DNA of 64,000 bases, taken from assembly GCA_003013855.2 (NCBI GenBank), contig ML058407.1, positions 3,968,001 to 4,032,000 of the forward strand. The letters run 5' to 3'. A model generated the notes under the pieces. It saw only the letters and a list, made by a program, of their open reading frames with translations. It was not told where the DNA came from and ran no database searches. Source of the DNA: Liriodendron chinense (Eukaryota > Streptophyta > Magnoliopsida > Magnoliales > Magnoliaceae). Of this stretch, positions 1 to 11,372 are shown one piece after another. The position numbers were made by a program, and so were the translations under genes. Every line of letters starts with the position of its first letter. Position 1 is the first letter of the stretch.

Positions 1-1580
1 TAACAATCTTTGTTATAACTACTTCACTTCTTTTAAAGGTTAGAGTAGAGTGCATAGCATAAATCCCGTCATACTTCATTTGCCTCTTATTTTTTAAATT
101 AGATTTTCATCAGTTCTCTTGGATATTAATATCTTATGATGTATCTTTCTCAATTTTCCAATGTTATAGCTTGAGTTTTGATCTCTATTTTCTAAGCATA
201 TGGGTTTGGTACCAATATTAAATTATGCAAGTTCGATTCTAAGATGGTGAAGAATCACTTTATACTTCTTAAAATTTTCCTTTTGTACAAATTGTTTGTA
301 AATTCTAACGCCTACTTTAAAAACGAATTTCTTTTTTCACTACTTTTTTCTCTATTCTACAAATGCAATTTAAATTAAATTTTAGCTTAAATCATTGTAA
401 AACTGGATCTACAGAATTTTGACCAGTCAAAGGTAATATTGCTTAGTGGAGACATTCTTAGTGTAAAATATTTAGACATTCAACTAGGTTCAAGCATGTT
501 ATACTTTCAATATTCCAAACTTCCTACCAAAGGGTGTTTGAATTTTTCAAGTGGTGAGAAAAGTTTTCATAAAGGCGCTATTTGTTTAGCACTATATTGG
601 AAAATGCCCAGGCCCTTTAACACCTTATCTCTATATAGAGCTTATTATAATAGTTATTGATCCATAACACCTTATCTTTATCTTCTTATAATGGTTAATA
701 AGACCTTCTTGAGGGAGTGCATGTGTGAACATGTGAAGGTGTGCTTAGAATGCATTTTTCACACACATGTACTTGGGGAGATAAGTTAATATCACATGGT
801 GCGTTTGTCCCTATTTGATTTTTTATTTATTATTATTTCTACATGTAACCTCCTAATCAATTTGGCAATTGATTTAAAATAATTGATTTATTACTTCAAG
901 CCATTACAAAATTCTAAATATAACCTTTTATATACAATGTACTCTCTCGTAATTGTTTTTATAAAAATAGTTCTAGCAATTCTTCTTCCTCTCTATTTCT
1001 TCTCTTAATTCTCCATGTTGAGCAAATGGCCACACCTTTGGTTTGTTTGACTTTCTTGTGTAAGAAAATTTACTTGTTTTTTCACTTTATGTTGTTATGA
1101 TTCCTCGGGACATCCTTATTATTAATTGTGCATCATAGAGGGGTGGGAATTGTCCTAAGCTAGAATGCGATAACCTTCTACAAGTACAAATTTAGGCATA
1201 CATTTCATGTAAGACATGAGGTACCTCTTTAGAGGTCTTGTCATTTCTTGTAATAATTACTTTCAACTGATCTATATAGCTTATCTAACTAAAAATCTTA
1301 GGTCATAAATGGCCACTCCTTTTTATGAAGATGATGCCTCAAGAGCTTGTTCATCTTCTTTGATGGGTTGAAATTCAACATTAGCTGTGGAAATTTTTTG
1401 TTATGCTTATGTTGTTGAAATTGGCATATGTTTTATATGAAATATGTCTACATCATGAACTTAGACCTAGATCCACACATGCCAGAGAAAAAATGAAAAG
1501 AAGAATAGTTATCTAAGAGTAATATATTAAGCCATATAATGATGAAATATATGTTTTTTTTATCTAAATTTTCAATTTTC
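1..1580. other. AT-rich DNA without recognisable genes
   Basis: I see no supported gene here. The longest frame (439-660) has no recognisable domain, lies in low-complexity AT-rich DNA and lacks a family signature. The region precedes a copia gag relic and may be old decayed transposon sequence, but nothing in it proves this. Confidence 0.5.
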
Positions 1581-1830
1581 TCAGGATGTGTGGATGACAA
1601 TAAAAAAACAATATAAAATTGTAGAAGTCAATACAAAGGAATATGACATTAGTGAATATCTGAAGTACTAAATGGTGGATTAAATCCCACTTCTAGCTTG
1701 AGTTCATGGTTTGCAAATAATTGTTCATGAGATTATTTCAAAAGGAATTTGTGTTGACATGCAATGTGAAGTGGTTGTGATCATACAAAAGTTACTACCA
1801 TCCTGAAAGGATTAATAGAATTCGCTTATG
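1581..1830 (+). pseudogene. Decayed Ty1/copia gag fragment
   Basis: A single frame starting at the CAG of 1582 reads QDVWMTIKKQYKI..., then ...EYLKY, ...HGLQIIVHEIISKGI and CEVVVIIQKLLPS, interrupted by four stop codons (TAA, TAA, TGA, TGA). The order 'W..I...Y', 'YL.Y.M.D', 'HE II..G', 'VVII.KLPPSWK' is the usual signature of the UBN2-type gag domain of plant copia elements. The gag would bind element RNA and form virus-like particles in the cytoplasm. No LTR or pol could be tied to it, so this is an isolated relic. The assignment rests on motif order alone. Confidence 0.65.
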
Positions 1831-2663
1831 TAAAAGAATAAATAATTATCTTTTCATTGTTTAAAATTTCATATAAGAATTGAAGAAGTGAATAATCCTA
1901 GCTATTGGCCCCCTTAAGATTGTGAGAGAATACTCGATTTTAGAATCTACAAAGGCACCGTTGAAGAAGACTATCGAACATCTATATTAGCTAAGGTGGA
2001 TGAATGAATGATAGGGGTAATGAAGATTTGATGTAGAGTGGGCCGCAGATATTTTCATGGCCAAGATGGACCAGAGAAAGCCTGATCGAAAGCAGAAGTG
2101 ATCCATGCCGTCAGGACTGTAAAACAATTGCATCTCACAATCCAGGATGAGTTCTGGGACATATAATATTTGATTTTGGAGTAACGCGAACTACTTAAGA
2201 CAACTAACCGCATTATGATGGGCTAACCATGATGGATTTATGAGATTCCATCTGATCGACGGTTAAAAGCCTAGTTTATTTTCATTTTTACTATAAATAG
2301 TAAGTTTTAGATCGAGTATAACTTTTAATCCTTTGAGTTGTAGAAGTTGTGCCCACCATGAAAAGGGCTTAGAAGACTTAGGAGAATAACGTGGTTGAGC
2401 CAGATTGGAAACTTAATATTTTTTACCGAAAGCCATGAAGTGTAGTAGGAATAGAGGTCGTCTATAAATAGTAAGTTTACTATTTATAGTAAGTTATATT
2501 TTTAGGGTGTTTGAGTTGGAGTTTAACTCTAAAACTCTTTCTTAGGTTTGAATTTCTTATTTAAATAGTTGTAATCTCATTTTTAAAAATCAATCAATTA
2601 TTTATGAATTGTTTAAAAATTATTCCTATTTTAATTTTTCCTCGTTGAAATTCAGTTTTAACA
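1831..2663 (+). other. Non-coding stretch, possible old LTR fragment
   Basis: No coding sequence is visible. Two TATA-like CTATAAATAG motifs (about 2291 and 2463) and a run of AT-rich sequence before the SIRE-like LTR fragment would fit the promoter part of an unrelated old LTR, but no termini, PBS or target duplication were found. The stretch ends where homology to the SIRE-like LTR family begins. Confidence 0.3.
2463..2491. repeat. Hairpin-forming inverted repeat around a TATA motif
   Basis: CTATAAATAGTAAG is followed at once by TTTACTATTTATAG, so the two TATA-like motifs face each other and can form a near-perfect hairpin. Half of it, CTATAAATAGTAAG, also occurs at about 2291. Its role is unknown. 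Confidence 0.6.
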
Positions 2664-2974
2664 ATATGAATGCTTGAATGGAATGTCTGTTATGCACATG
2701 ATAGATAGATTCACACACAAGATGTATTTTCACTCTATTAGACTAATTCCTTTATAGTTAGATCTTTTGTAATCTATTTAATTGGACCTACTTAAGCTTG
2801 GAAGTTAAGTGTTATTTACTTAATTCAGTTTAATTGCTGATTTGGTTTAATTAGGAAAGAGTTTTAAAAGGTCCTAATCACCTCTCCTTTAGGAATTAGC
2901 TATAGTTCTAGTAGCTCTGCCAAGCTTCTGTGTATAGCGTAAGGTGTCGTGTTAGACTATCCAACGTAATTTTA
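2664..2974 (+). repeat. Truncated 5' LTR of the SIRE-like element (LTR A)
   Basis: From ATATGAATGCTTGAATGGAA onward the sequence matches the last ~310 bp of LTR B (from about 6495), including the GGTCCTAATCACC block and GTGTCGTGTTAGACTATCCAAC near the end. The upstream 1.5 kb of this LTR is missing. It ends three bases before the PBS. Confidence 0.8.
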
Positions 2975-2976
2975 TT

Positions 2977-2994
2977 TGGTATCAAAGCGGGTTG
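2977..2994 (+). other. Primer-binding site (tRNA-iMet type)
   Basis: TGGTATCAAAGCGGGTTG begins directly after the LTR end. Plant copia elements use TGGTATCAGAGC complementary to initiator tRNA-Met; this copy has A for G at one position. It sets the 5' LTR boundary and the plus orientation of the element. Confidence 0.8.
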
Positions 2995-3027
2995 CTCTTC
3001 AAGATCCGATATTAGAGCTTTAGCACT

Positions 3028-4248
3028 ATGTATACCCATGTGGGGAGTACTATCACCACTCGTCCACTATATTTTAACGGTTTAAATTATGCGTACTGGA
3101 AGGTTCGAATACGAATATTTTTAATGTCCCTTAATCCGATGGTATGTGACTTTATTTAACAAGGTTGGATCCACTGGTGAAAACAATGTAATGAGATGGA
3201 GTTATTGTCAATCAACATAAGGCAACATCCCGTTTAAGTGACCAAGAAATGTCTTTTGTGGCTACAATGCTAATGGTCTCAATGCAATCTTTTGTGCTCT
3301 CATCTAATGAATTTAATCATATATGTAATTGTGAGACTAGCAAATCATCTTGAGAGACCCTAGAGATTACTAATGAGGGAACGAGTACCGTCAAGCATTC
3401 CAAATTGTAACTTCTCACCACAAAATTTTAAAATATTAAAATAGGTGGGGATAAAACTTTCATAGAGTTCTATTTTAGATTGAACCATATTCGTAACTCC
3501 ATGTGCGACTTAAAAGAAAGGGTTCTAGATGGGAGAATATATAGAAAAATTATTAAGTCCCTCCCGGAGAGATTTATCTACAAAGTCATAACATTAGAAG
3601 AGTGTAAAGACATAGATTCAATGAAAGTAGAATAACTCTTAGGTTCCTTACAAACGCATGGACTACACTTTAAGGCCCCCTCTAAAAAGAAGAATGCTAC
3701 GTTAAAATCTTCTTATAAGCCCCCACATAGAAAAATCGTTATAGAAGAAGAAGAAGAAAATAATAGCAATGAGGATGGGGAAGAGAAATTCAATAGATAA
3801 TTCAAGAAATTTTTTTAAATGAATAGAGGGAAGAGTTGTGACAAGAAGGACAAGAAGATTGAAAAATATATAGAAAAAATAACCAAATCGAAGAAGGTCC
3901 AATGTTACAACTGTGATGAATATGGTCATGTTGATGATGAATGTCCAAGCAAACCAAAAGCCAAAGGTAAGAAGGCTATAGCAAAAACATGGGATGATAC
4001 AGAGGAGTATGTAAGTGAATTTAATGACTCTCCTAGTGATGGAAATAAAAAAATAATTATCTATTCTAATGACTTAAACCACTACCTCTCTCCCTTTTAA
4101 TCTAAGAGAGGATCTTGACTATTATCCCTTCTAGGAGAAGGAGTTCCAACCCCTCCTCATTTGCTAAATTTTATAAGGGTGTTGAGGAAATTAGTTACCC
4201 TTTGGAAGAACAATTAGAAAAACTTAGTAAGGTAGCTAAAATCTAATT
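3028..4248 (+). pseudogene. SIRE-like copia gag, broken
   Basis: Starting at the ATG of 3028 the first frame reads a start region ending in RPLYFNGLNYAYWKVRIRIF, the usual 'F.G.NY..WK..M..FL' opening of copia gag. Later segments in shifted frames include KSLPERFIYKVITLEE and LLGSLQTHGLHF. The longest open part (3819-4100) holds a CCHC zinc knuckle at 3903-3944 (C-x2-C-x4-H-x4-C: CYNCDEYGHVDDEC) and an acidic AKTWDDTEEY tail. A further tail (SSFAKFYKGVEEISYPLEEQ) lies in another frame near 4150. Several stops and frameshifts separate the parts. No protease follows. Gag would coat the element RNA. Confidence 0.75.
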
Positions 4249-4947
4249 ATTATAGGTAAATCTCAGGATCTTAGCCTGATTAGTGTGATTTTAGGGATAT
4301 TAGTGGATTCAAGCTTCATTAACCCTCCTTGATAGTTTAGTCTTTACTAAATTTTGGTATCTTTAAGTTGCTAAACTGTTATCCTACTTAGATTGACTTA
4401 TCTTGCTGAATTTTGAACTTTATGTATGTTAATTTATGCCTTGTTCATTTACACTTTCATGTTTATCTTAGAATGACCATTATATACATGATCATCTATG
4501 CTTAATTAGGAACATATTTTGTGATCTGTGATGTATGCTCCATGTGTTTAATGTTCATGCACCATTTATCTCTCTAATTAGCATGTGATTATAGTTAAAT
4601 TTGTAGACATTCTAACTTTCTTATCTTAAACTTAATTCATGTATCATTAAAGGAGGAAATTGCTTTATCAATTACTGACAAAAAGCGAGTGAAAGATCAA
4701 GTCTCACCAAAACAAGTTACATTCTATTTTGCAGGATTTGTTTGTTGTTACATGGGTTGATAGGTTATGAGAGAGCAATTAAAGAGGAGCATAGGTACTA
4801 TTACATATCTTAATGTAATTCAAGTTGTAATATTTTATTTTCCTTTGGCATGTAATTTTTTTTTTTGTTATTTTAAAAATATCATTAGTATAGACCATGA
4901 CATGGGTCTAGATTAGGTTTTTGTCACATAATTGATAAAGGGGAGAT
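4249..4947 (+). other. Remnant between gag and 3' LTR, with polypurine tract
   Basis: Where ~4 kb of pol should lie there are only ~700 bp of AT-rich sequence without a frame. The polypurine tract AAAGGGGAGA at about 4937-4946 directly precedes the LTR start TGTTAG at 4948. This points to a single large internal deletion or to a non-autonomous derivative. Confidence 0.65.
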
Positions 4948-6805
4948 TGTTAGTGCACTTTTATGTGGCATACTAGTGCACTTTATTTGTCAATCACATG
5001 CGTCCATGTGTCTTAATGTTAGTTGAGCCTTAGCAAGACGAAAGCTGAAGATTCAAGTGGATAAGGAGCATCAAAGAAGAAGAAATGGGTAAATGAAGTA
5101 CCGTGGTGATTTTAACCTTAGAACCAAAACAAACCTTAACCTCTAAATGACTTGGACTTGATAGGAATACCATTTGTCATCATAATTAGCCTCGGAACAC
5201 TTAGAAAAATGTGATAAGTTAAGTTAATAAGAGTTGCAAGCTATTGAAAATCAAATAGCCCAAACAACATTTTTCGTTAAGACTTTGATTCCATTGAAGT
5301 CAGTTTCAATAGGTCTTTGATCACATCAAAGTCTTGGTCGATGCCATCAAACATATGTCCAGCAACTGTCTAAATTCTCTAGACACTTCTTCGATCTGAT
5401 AAAAAAACATCTTTACTCGCGAGCAACCTTATGAACTCTTTGGATAGATTTTGATGTCATCGAGAGGGATGTCGATCCCATTGAAGGCACCTTCGATCCC
5501 ATCAAAGTGTGTTTTGATCCTATCGAATAAGCCATTTTCTACCTATTTTTTTACTATTGGAGCTTCAAGTCTATAAAGGGGACACTCGATTCTTGGGCTT
5601 GGCAGAGAGATTTTAGTGCATTAGAAGCCACCATAACAGAAAATACAACTAAGCACTAATCCTAATATAATCAAGTCATCTTCTTTGTGATTAATCACAT
5701 GTTGGAACATTCGAAGCTCATTTAAAAATGAACTTGTTCCCTCTTGATCTATAGAGTTTAGACCTTGAGCTTGAGAGTTAAATCATTGTCTAAACTCTTT
5801 AGATAGATCATTTAGATGAATCCTTCTAGAAAACCAATTTCCTATCTCTTATAGAAGATTCATCAATCTCTCATCACATTGGTCACCTCACCGGGACATC
5901 ATATGCAAAGCGATTGATCGTTGGAGCTGAAGTATTGGCAACACATCGGCATCAAAGATAGGAAGCATTAAGGAACTGATTTGAGGATGGGAGAGCAAGA
6001 AGAAGCAACTCAAGATCAACGCATCAACAGGGCTTAAATCCGATAAGTATGATTGTCAATTTGTAGAGTCCATCCACTCTTTTCCCGTGGGGAATTGAGT
6101 GTAGGAGTTGAATTGGCAAATGCAATAGGTTTGATTGTAGGACCTAGGCCCTTATGTAGGGTTGAATCAAAGTCTCCATGGAGAGCCTCCAATGGGATTG
6201 TATGTGAGGTTCTTGTGTAGGACCTTAACTCATGTGTTAAGCCTAAAAATGAGTTCTTGTGTAGGACCGGAAAGGTTGGGTGGAACCGGTTGAAAACACC
6301 TATATTGAAAGAAACCTGATTTAAGCTCCCTAAGTGAAATCTGGTGTACTCAAGGGATAAGTATGACAATCGAGACTGTAATATGAGTATGACAATCGAG
6401 AGTGGAGTAGGAAACCGAACCACTATACATCATTGTGTTTATAATTGTCAATTGAGCACACTGTTATTCTTACATTGCCTATATAATTATTAATTATATG
6501 AATGCTTGAATGAAATGTATGTTATGCACTTGATAGGTAGATTCACACACAAGATGTATTTTCACTTTATTAGACTAGTTGCTTTATAGTTAGATCTTTT
6601 GTAATCTATGTGATTAGACCAACTTAAGCTTGGAAGCTAAGTGTTATTTACTTAATCAGTTAAATTGCTTATTAGTATTAATTACGCAAGAGTTTTTAAA
6701 AGGTCCCAATCACCCCCTTTTAGGACTTAGCCATAGTTCTAGTAGCTCCGCCAAGCTTCCGCGTATAGCGTAAGGTGTCGTGTTAGACTATCCAACACAA
6801 TTTCA
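4948..6805 (+). repeat. Complete 3' LTR of the SIRE-like element (LTR B)
   Basis: It starts TGTTAGTGCACTTTTATGTG and ends CCAACACAATTTCA (TG...CA). Family copies share the start, a palindrome cluster (5281-5530), a TATA box (TCTATAAAGG near 5572), a block with repeated 'gaacc...aaactccc' text (6270-6330) and the terminal GTGTTAGACTATCC. At 1858 bp it is long for a copia LTR. The 129-residue minus frame at 6034-6423 lies inside this LTR and is a chance frame. Confidence 0.85.
5281..5580 (+). promoter_or_regulatory. Palindrome cluster and TATA box of LTR B
   Basis: Imperfect palindromes of the form TTTGATCACATCAAAG, TCGATGCCATCAAA, TCGATCCCATTGAAGG and TCGATCCCATCAAAG recur between 5285 and 5528. 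About 40 bp downstream is the TATA box TCTATAAAGG. The cluster therefore sits in the U3 promoter. The half-site is (T)CGAT or TTGAT facing ATCGA or ATCAA, spacer 2-3 bp. A binding protein is not known to me. Confidence 0.6.
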
Positions 6806-7322
6806 TTTAAATCTACCTTAAATCATAGCCAATTCCATCCTAAGGACCTCCCAATGTGATCATGTCAAATTTCTATCAAAATCTAGACACAAAAAGATAA
6901 TTTATGTCATACTTGATGTAAATGGTCAAAATGTAGAGATCATAGTGTCAATGGAAATCCTCCAACTTAGGAGGTCTCTCCCCAATTTATCCCAGTAGTA
7001 AGAGATGAGAAACCCCACATCAAATTCTTTAATAGGTGTTGAGGTTGACATAGACCATCTATTGCAATGGATAATATTGTTAGGGTAGTTCCCTTGAAAA
7101 CTGATATTTATATTTCTCCATGACCTTTTATATACAATTATATATGCATTGTCTTAGTTAATTGGGTGTGAAGCTAGCTTATTATTATAAGTTTATTGTT
7201 CTTAGGCACTTTAAAATTGGACACATTAGTATATGAAACTTAGTTCCTTAGCCATTAATATACAAGTGTTTAGACACAATATAAATAGGTCATCTCATGT
7301 AAGGGGACCAACTTGGTGTTAG
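6806..7322. other. Spacer between LTR B and LTR C
   Basis: I see no gene or clear element end. The last bases (GTTAG at 7318-7322) are nearly repeated (TTTAG) just after LTR C, a possible imperfect target duplication. Confidence 0.4.
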
Positions 7323-7660
7323 TGTTAGTGCACTTTTATGTGGAATACTAGTGTATCTTACTTGTCAATTACGTAAGTCCTAGTGTCTAGGTTTTGGTTT
7401 AGCCCAAATAAGATGAATATCGAAGACACAAGAGGACAGTTATATTAATAAAGAAGGAGCAGGTAAATTAGAGGTGTTGTGGTGATCCAAAATCCTTGAA
7501 CCTAAACTAAAAGCAAACCTCTAAATGACTTAACTCAATAGGTAAACTTTTAGTTATCTTAGAATGGCCTTAAGTGTCCCAAAAGACCATAAAAAGAGGC
7601 TTTAGAGGTTGCATGAGCTACTGCAAACAAATCAGACAAACAACAGAACTCATGTTTTTG

Positions 7661-7950
7661 GAGACCGGTCATAGATACCGAACGACCAGTCGCCAGAGGC
7701 CAAAAATGGGTCAACAAACAAGCTGAAACCCACGACATAATTTGGATGGTTACTGTTTTATTGAGATCAGTCAACTAGACTGTGAGACCGGTCAACCAGT
7801 TGCAACTAGCCAAAATCGAAAAGCAAGTAGAACCCAGTCCCAGGCCTAATTAGACCGGTCGTCGCATCTATGCGATCAATCGAAGACCCCATGCGACCGG
7901 TCGTCAGCTAGTCATTTTTCATCCATTAGAGCTTTATATATATAAAGACG
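7661..7950 (+). promoter_or_regulatory. GACCGGTC palindrome cluster and TATA box of LTR C
   Basis: GACCGGTC or close variants (GACCAGTC, GATCAGTC, GACCGGTCGTC) recur about nine times between 7664 and 7910 with CGACCAGTCGCC-like forms, plus TATGCGATCAATCGAAG. The cluster ends about 25 bp before the TATA box (TATATATATAAAG). It occupies the same place as the TCGAT..ATCGA cluster in LTR B but is different in sequence. Confidence 0.6.
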
Positions 7951-9169
7951 GAGCACATTTTAGGGGAGAGGAGAGAGATTTGAAAGCATTAAAAGTCACC
8001 CTCCCTGCCCACATTATTAGGCTTTAATCCTACCATAACCAAGTCATCTTCCTTGTGATTCATCACAAGATGGAGGGTTCAAAGCTCATATGAAGATGAA
8101 CTTGCTCTCTCTTGATCTTTAGATGTTTAGGAACCTAAACTATAGGTAAATATTTTGTTTGAACCTCTCTAAAGATCTTATTAGGTGAATTCCTCTAGGA
8201 AATTAAATCCTATCAGGTGTAGAGAATTCAACCATCTCCTAGCACCTTAGGCATATATTTGGAGCATTACATGCAAAGTAGCTGATCATTAGAGTTGAGG
8301 AATTGGCAATGCATCAACAACATGATCAGGGGAGAAACAGGGAGTTGATTGAAGCAAAGAGAGCGGAGATTAAATAACTCAAGCGACGTTGAACAAGGGG
8401 CTTAATCTGACAAATAAGTTGTCATTGTAAGAGTTCAGTTGCACTCTTTCCTTGTGGAGGATTGAATGTGAGATTTTGGAATCAAACTTGACCAAGTCTC
8501 CAAGGGGAGCCTTCGGCGAGAGTGTACGCTAGGTTCAAGGATTGAAATTGAAGGGTTGGGAGGAACCTTGTCAAACTCTTGGGTTGGATGGAACCTGTAA
8601 ATATCTTAGTTAATAAATGAACTAGTAAAATATTCATCATAAGTTGGAAGAAACCTTGTTAAACTCCCCGGTAGGGTGACACTGATTTAAAACACCTAGG
8701 TTGGGAGGAACATGATTTAAACTCCCATTGAAATCTGGTGTGTTCAAGGGATGAGTACGATAATCGGAGTGGAGTAGGGAAACCGAACCACTATACATGC
8801 TTGTGTTTGAGATTTTCATTTGAGCCATTGTTATTCCTACATTGCCTTTAATTGTTAATTATTTGAATGCTTGAATGGAATATATGCTAAGCATAATAGG
8901 TAAATTCTCATGCACTTGTTGTAGTTTCACTTCTAGACTAGATGCTTGATTAGTATAGCCTTATATTCTAGACATTGCATATAGATTAGTAGCTTGATAT
9001 TCATATCTCTTATAATATATATGCTTAAGATAGTTAGTTTAATTGCTTACCTTTACTAGCCATTGTGATTGGACCCACTTAAGCTTGAAAGCTAAGTGTT
9101 TTTGTTTAATTAGTTTATAATTGCTAATTTAGTTTAATTAGACAAGAGGCTTTTAAAACGTTCTTAATC

Positions 9170-9170
<1 letters not shown>

Positions 9171-9206
<36 letters not shown>
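9171..9206. repeat. Run of 36 C residues
   Basis: The family sequence here is AATCACC...CTTTAGG with four to six C's in copies A, B and D. Copy C has 36 consecutive C's. It may be polymerase slippage in the genome or an assembly error. Confidence 0.9.
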
Positions 9207-9290
9207 TTTAGGACTTACCATAGTTCTAATCTCTGCTCTAAGCTTCTATACGCTTAACGTCTACAAGTGTGAGCGATAGTCACAATTTCA

Positions 9291-9683
9291 TTTAGGACGG
9301 ATAGTCTCCACCATTTGGCCTAACTTGGTGTCAACATTCCTTTCCCCTAACTCACATGAAAGTGTAAATGGGTCGCGGACGGTTACCAGGTTTGAACCTT
9401 TGAGCATTCAAATTGATAGGATCGCTTGCAAGAATTAGTTAGGGAGACCCATCATGCCCATAGTAGAGTATACTTGTTGTTGTACTAGCTCCGTCAAATC
9501 TTTAGACTTAAGGGTGTGTTGATAGAGAGATCTTGATCAATACTTCTTTGGCTCACTTTACAAGGCTAATTAAAGGCTGATAAAATTAGGTATGGTTGAG
9601 AGGTTTCATCAGGACCATCAAAGTTCACATGATACAACAAAGGATACACTTGGTCCATATGGGACATTAGTATGTGTCTTAAT
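9291..9683. other. Unassigned sequence left of the hAT element
   Basis: No gene is visible. The last eight bases, GTCTTAAT (9676-9683), are the left target duplication of the hAT element. The sequence resumes at 11552. Confidence 0.5.
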
Positions 9684-10251
9684 TAGGGCTGCACATCGAT
9701 TCGATCAATTCGATTTTCGATGAAATTGAAATTAAATTGATCTTAAATTTTTGAAATTGAAATTGAAATTGAATTGATCTTAATTTTGAAATTTCAAATT
9801 GAAATTAAATTGACCCATTTTTTTGGAATTGAATTGCTATTGAATTGATGAATTTTTCGATTCAATTCGATTCAATTTTTCACACATTACAATTTGAAAA
9901 CTTATAGGTTTTGTAGGTTTGGATTTTATAATACCTCAAATAGTAATATTAGTAGAAATACTTCTGAAAAAGTATGCATAATAACTAGTCCATACATGGA
10001 AATTAGAAAGATCGTATTGATCCAAAGTTTTTTAGGCCTGAAAAATGTTTTTAATGGTAATTCATCACTCCTTCTCTTGGTATGGTCCTCCTGAGATTTG
10101 ATCTTCTTGTAATTTTGGATCATATCCTAAAATGAGATATAAAATTAGATGAATGTAATGGATATACAAAAAATACATCAAGGTAGGCCCCACACGGTTG
10201 GGGTAACACCCACTAAGTTGTTACCAACGTAACACTTAATTCACTCTTGAG

Positions 10252-10789
10252 CGAACTTCAAATTGCGTACTTAGTATGCTTTTGTCATACTAAGTAAACT
10301 TAGTTGGGCCTACTTTGAATGCGTTTGGTTTAACACATTGTCCATTCATTTTATCTGCTCATTTTAGCCGTTGAGCCTAAAATTGAAGCATATCCGAAAC
10401 TTGGGTGGACCATGCCACGTGAAACAGTGGGAATAATGATTTCCACTATTGAAACCTTCCTAGGGCCCATAGTGATGTTTATTTGTCATCCAACCTGTTT
10501 GTAAGATCAGGTAGATAAGTATGAATGAAAAACACAAATATCAGCTTGATTCAAAACTTTCGTGGCCTACAATTATTTTTCAATGGTAGAGGTTCAATTA
10601 GCACTGTTTCCTGTAGTGTGTGCCACTTAAGCTTTGTATACGCTTCAATTTTGGGCTTAAGCCATAAAATTATCTTTTAAAGTGGATGAACGGAGTTGAT
10701 AAAATGAACAAATCACTGTGGGCCCCACAGAGTTTACTCAGTACGACAAGCACATTGAGTTACTAAGTACGCAATCTGATCCGTCTTGG
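10252..10789. mobile_element. Fold-back (MITE-like) element nested in the hAT element
   Basis: Left sequence ATTGCGTACTTAGTA...TGTCATACTAAGTAAACT and right sequence AGTTTACTCAGTACGACA...TACTAAGTACGCAAT are inverted copies about 45 bp long. Beyond them the flanks ACTCTTGAG (10243-10251) and ACTCTTGGG (10790-10798) agree at eight of nine bases, as expected for a Mutator-type 9-bp target duplication. The exact ends are uncertain by some bases. No frame is encoded. Confidence 0.6.
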
Positions 10790-11257
10790 ACTCTTGGGTG
10801 GGTGCGAATATGCAAAAGGGTGGCTTCAAAGCTTAGTGGGCCCCACCATGGTGTATGTGTTTATCTAGGCCTTCATCCATTTTTCTTTTGATTCTAAGAC
10901 ATTATCCCAAATATAAAACATTCAAATCTCAAGTAGACCACACCACAAGAAAACAGTGGGGGATTGACACTTATTGTTGAAAACTTTTTGAGGCCTTAGA
11001 AGTTTGGTATCAAGCTGATATTTGTTTTTTCCCTTCTTCAAGGTCTATGTGACCTTATTAATAGGTTGGATGGCAAATAAACATTACAATGGGCCATAAG
11101 AAGAATTTAATGGTAGACGTTCAATCCCCATTGTTTTGTTGTGGTGTGGTAATTTGAGATATATATCTTTCTAATTTTTGAATTTTTTCCTTAAATTCAG
11201 ATGTAAAAATTGATGGACGACATAGATAAAACACACTATGATGTATCTATTTCATAA

Positions 11258-11279
11258 TCATCATCATCATCATCATCAT

Positions 11280-11363
<84 letters not shown>
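11258..11363. repeat. Compound (CAT)n(AT)n microsatellite
   Basis: About nine CAT units are followed by about 40 AT units. The plus frame 11238-11438 with poly-His and poly-Ile/Tyr is an artefact of this repeat. Confidence 0.95.

Positions 11364-11372
<9 letters not shown>

Larger units (their letters stand above)
2664..6805 (+). mobile_element. SIRE-like Ty1/copia element, pol deleted
   Basis: The parts in order are a truncated 5' LTR (2664-2974), a tRNA-Met-type primer-binding site (2977), a broken gag (3028-4248), a short non-coding stretch, a polypurine tract (4938-4947) and a complete 1.86-kb 3' LTR (4948-6805). Protease, integrase, RT and RNase H are absent, so the element cannot move on its own. 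The gag motifs (SLPERF..KV..LEE, GSLQTH, FKKFF, CCHC knuckle, K..AKTWDD) resemble the SIRE/Maximus lineage, and the long LTR fits that lineage. No target duplication can be scored because the 5' LTR start is lost. The same LTR family recurs at 7323, 46246, 55968 and 58684. Confidence 0.75.
7323..9290 (+). mobile_element. Solo LTR of the SIRE-like family (LTR C)
   Basis: It starts TGTTAGTGCACTTTTATGTGG like LTR B and ends in GTCACAATTTCA. No PBS or gag follows and no polypurine tract precedes, so this is a solo LTR left by LTR-LTR recombination. The flanking five bases are GTTAG and TTTAG, identical at four of five positions. It holds its own palindrome cluster (7661-7912), a TATATATATAAAG TATA box (about 7935-7947) and a 36-base C run (9171-9206) in the terminal block where sister copies have four to six C's. 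Confidence 0.8.

Noticed and set aside
6034..6423. 129-residue minus frame
   Set aside because: It lies inside LTR B, has no family signature, and sister LTRs do not keep it as an open frame.
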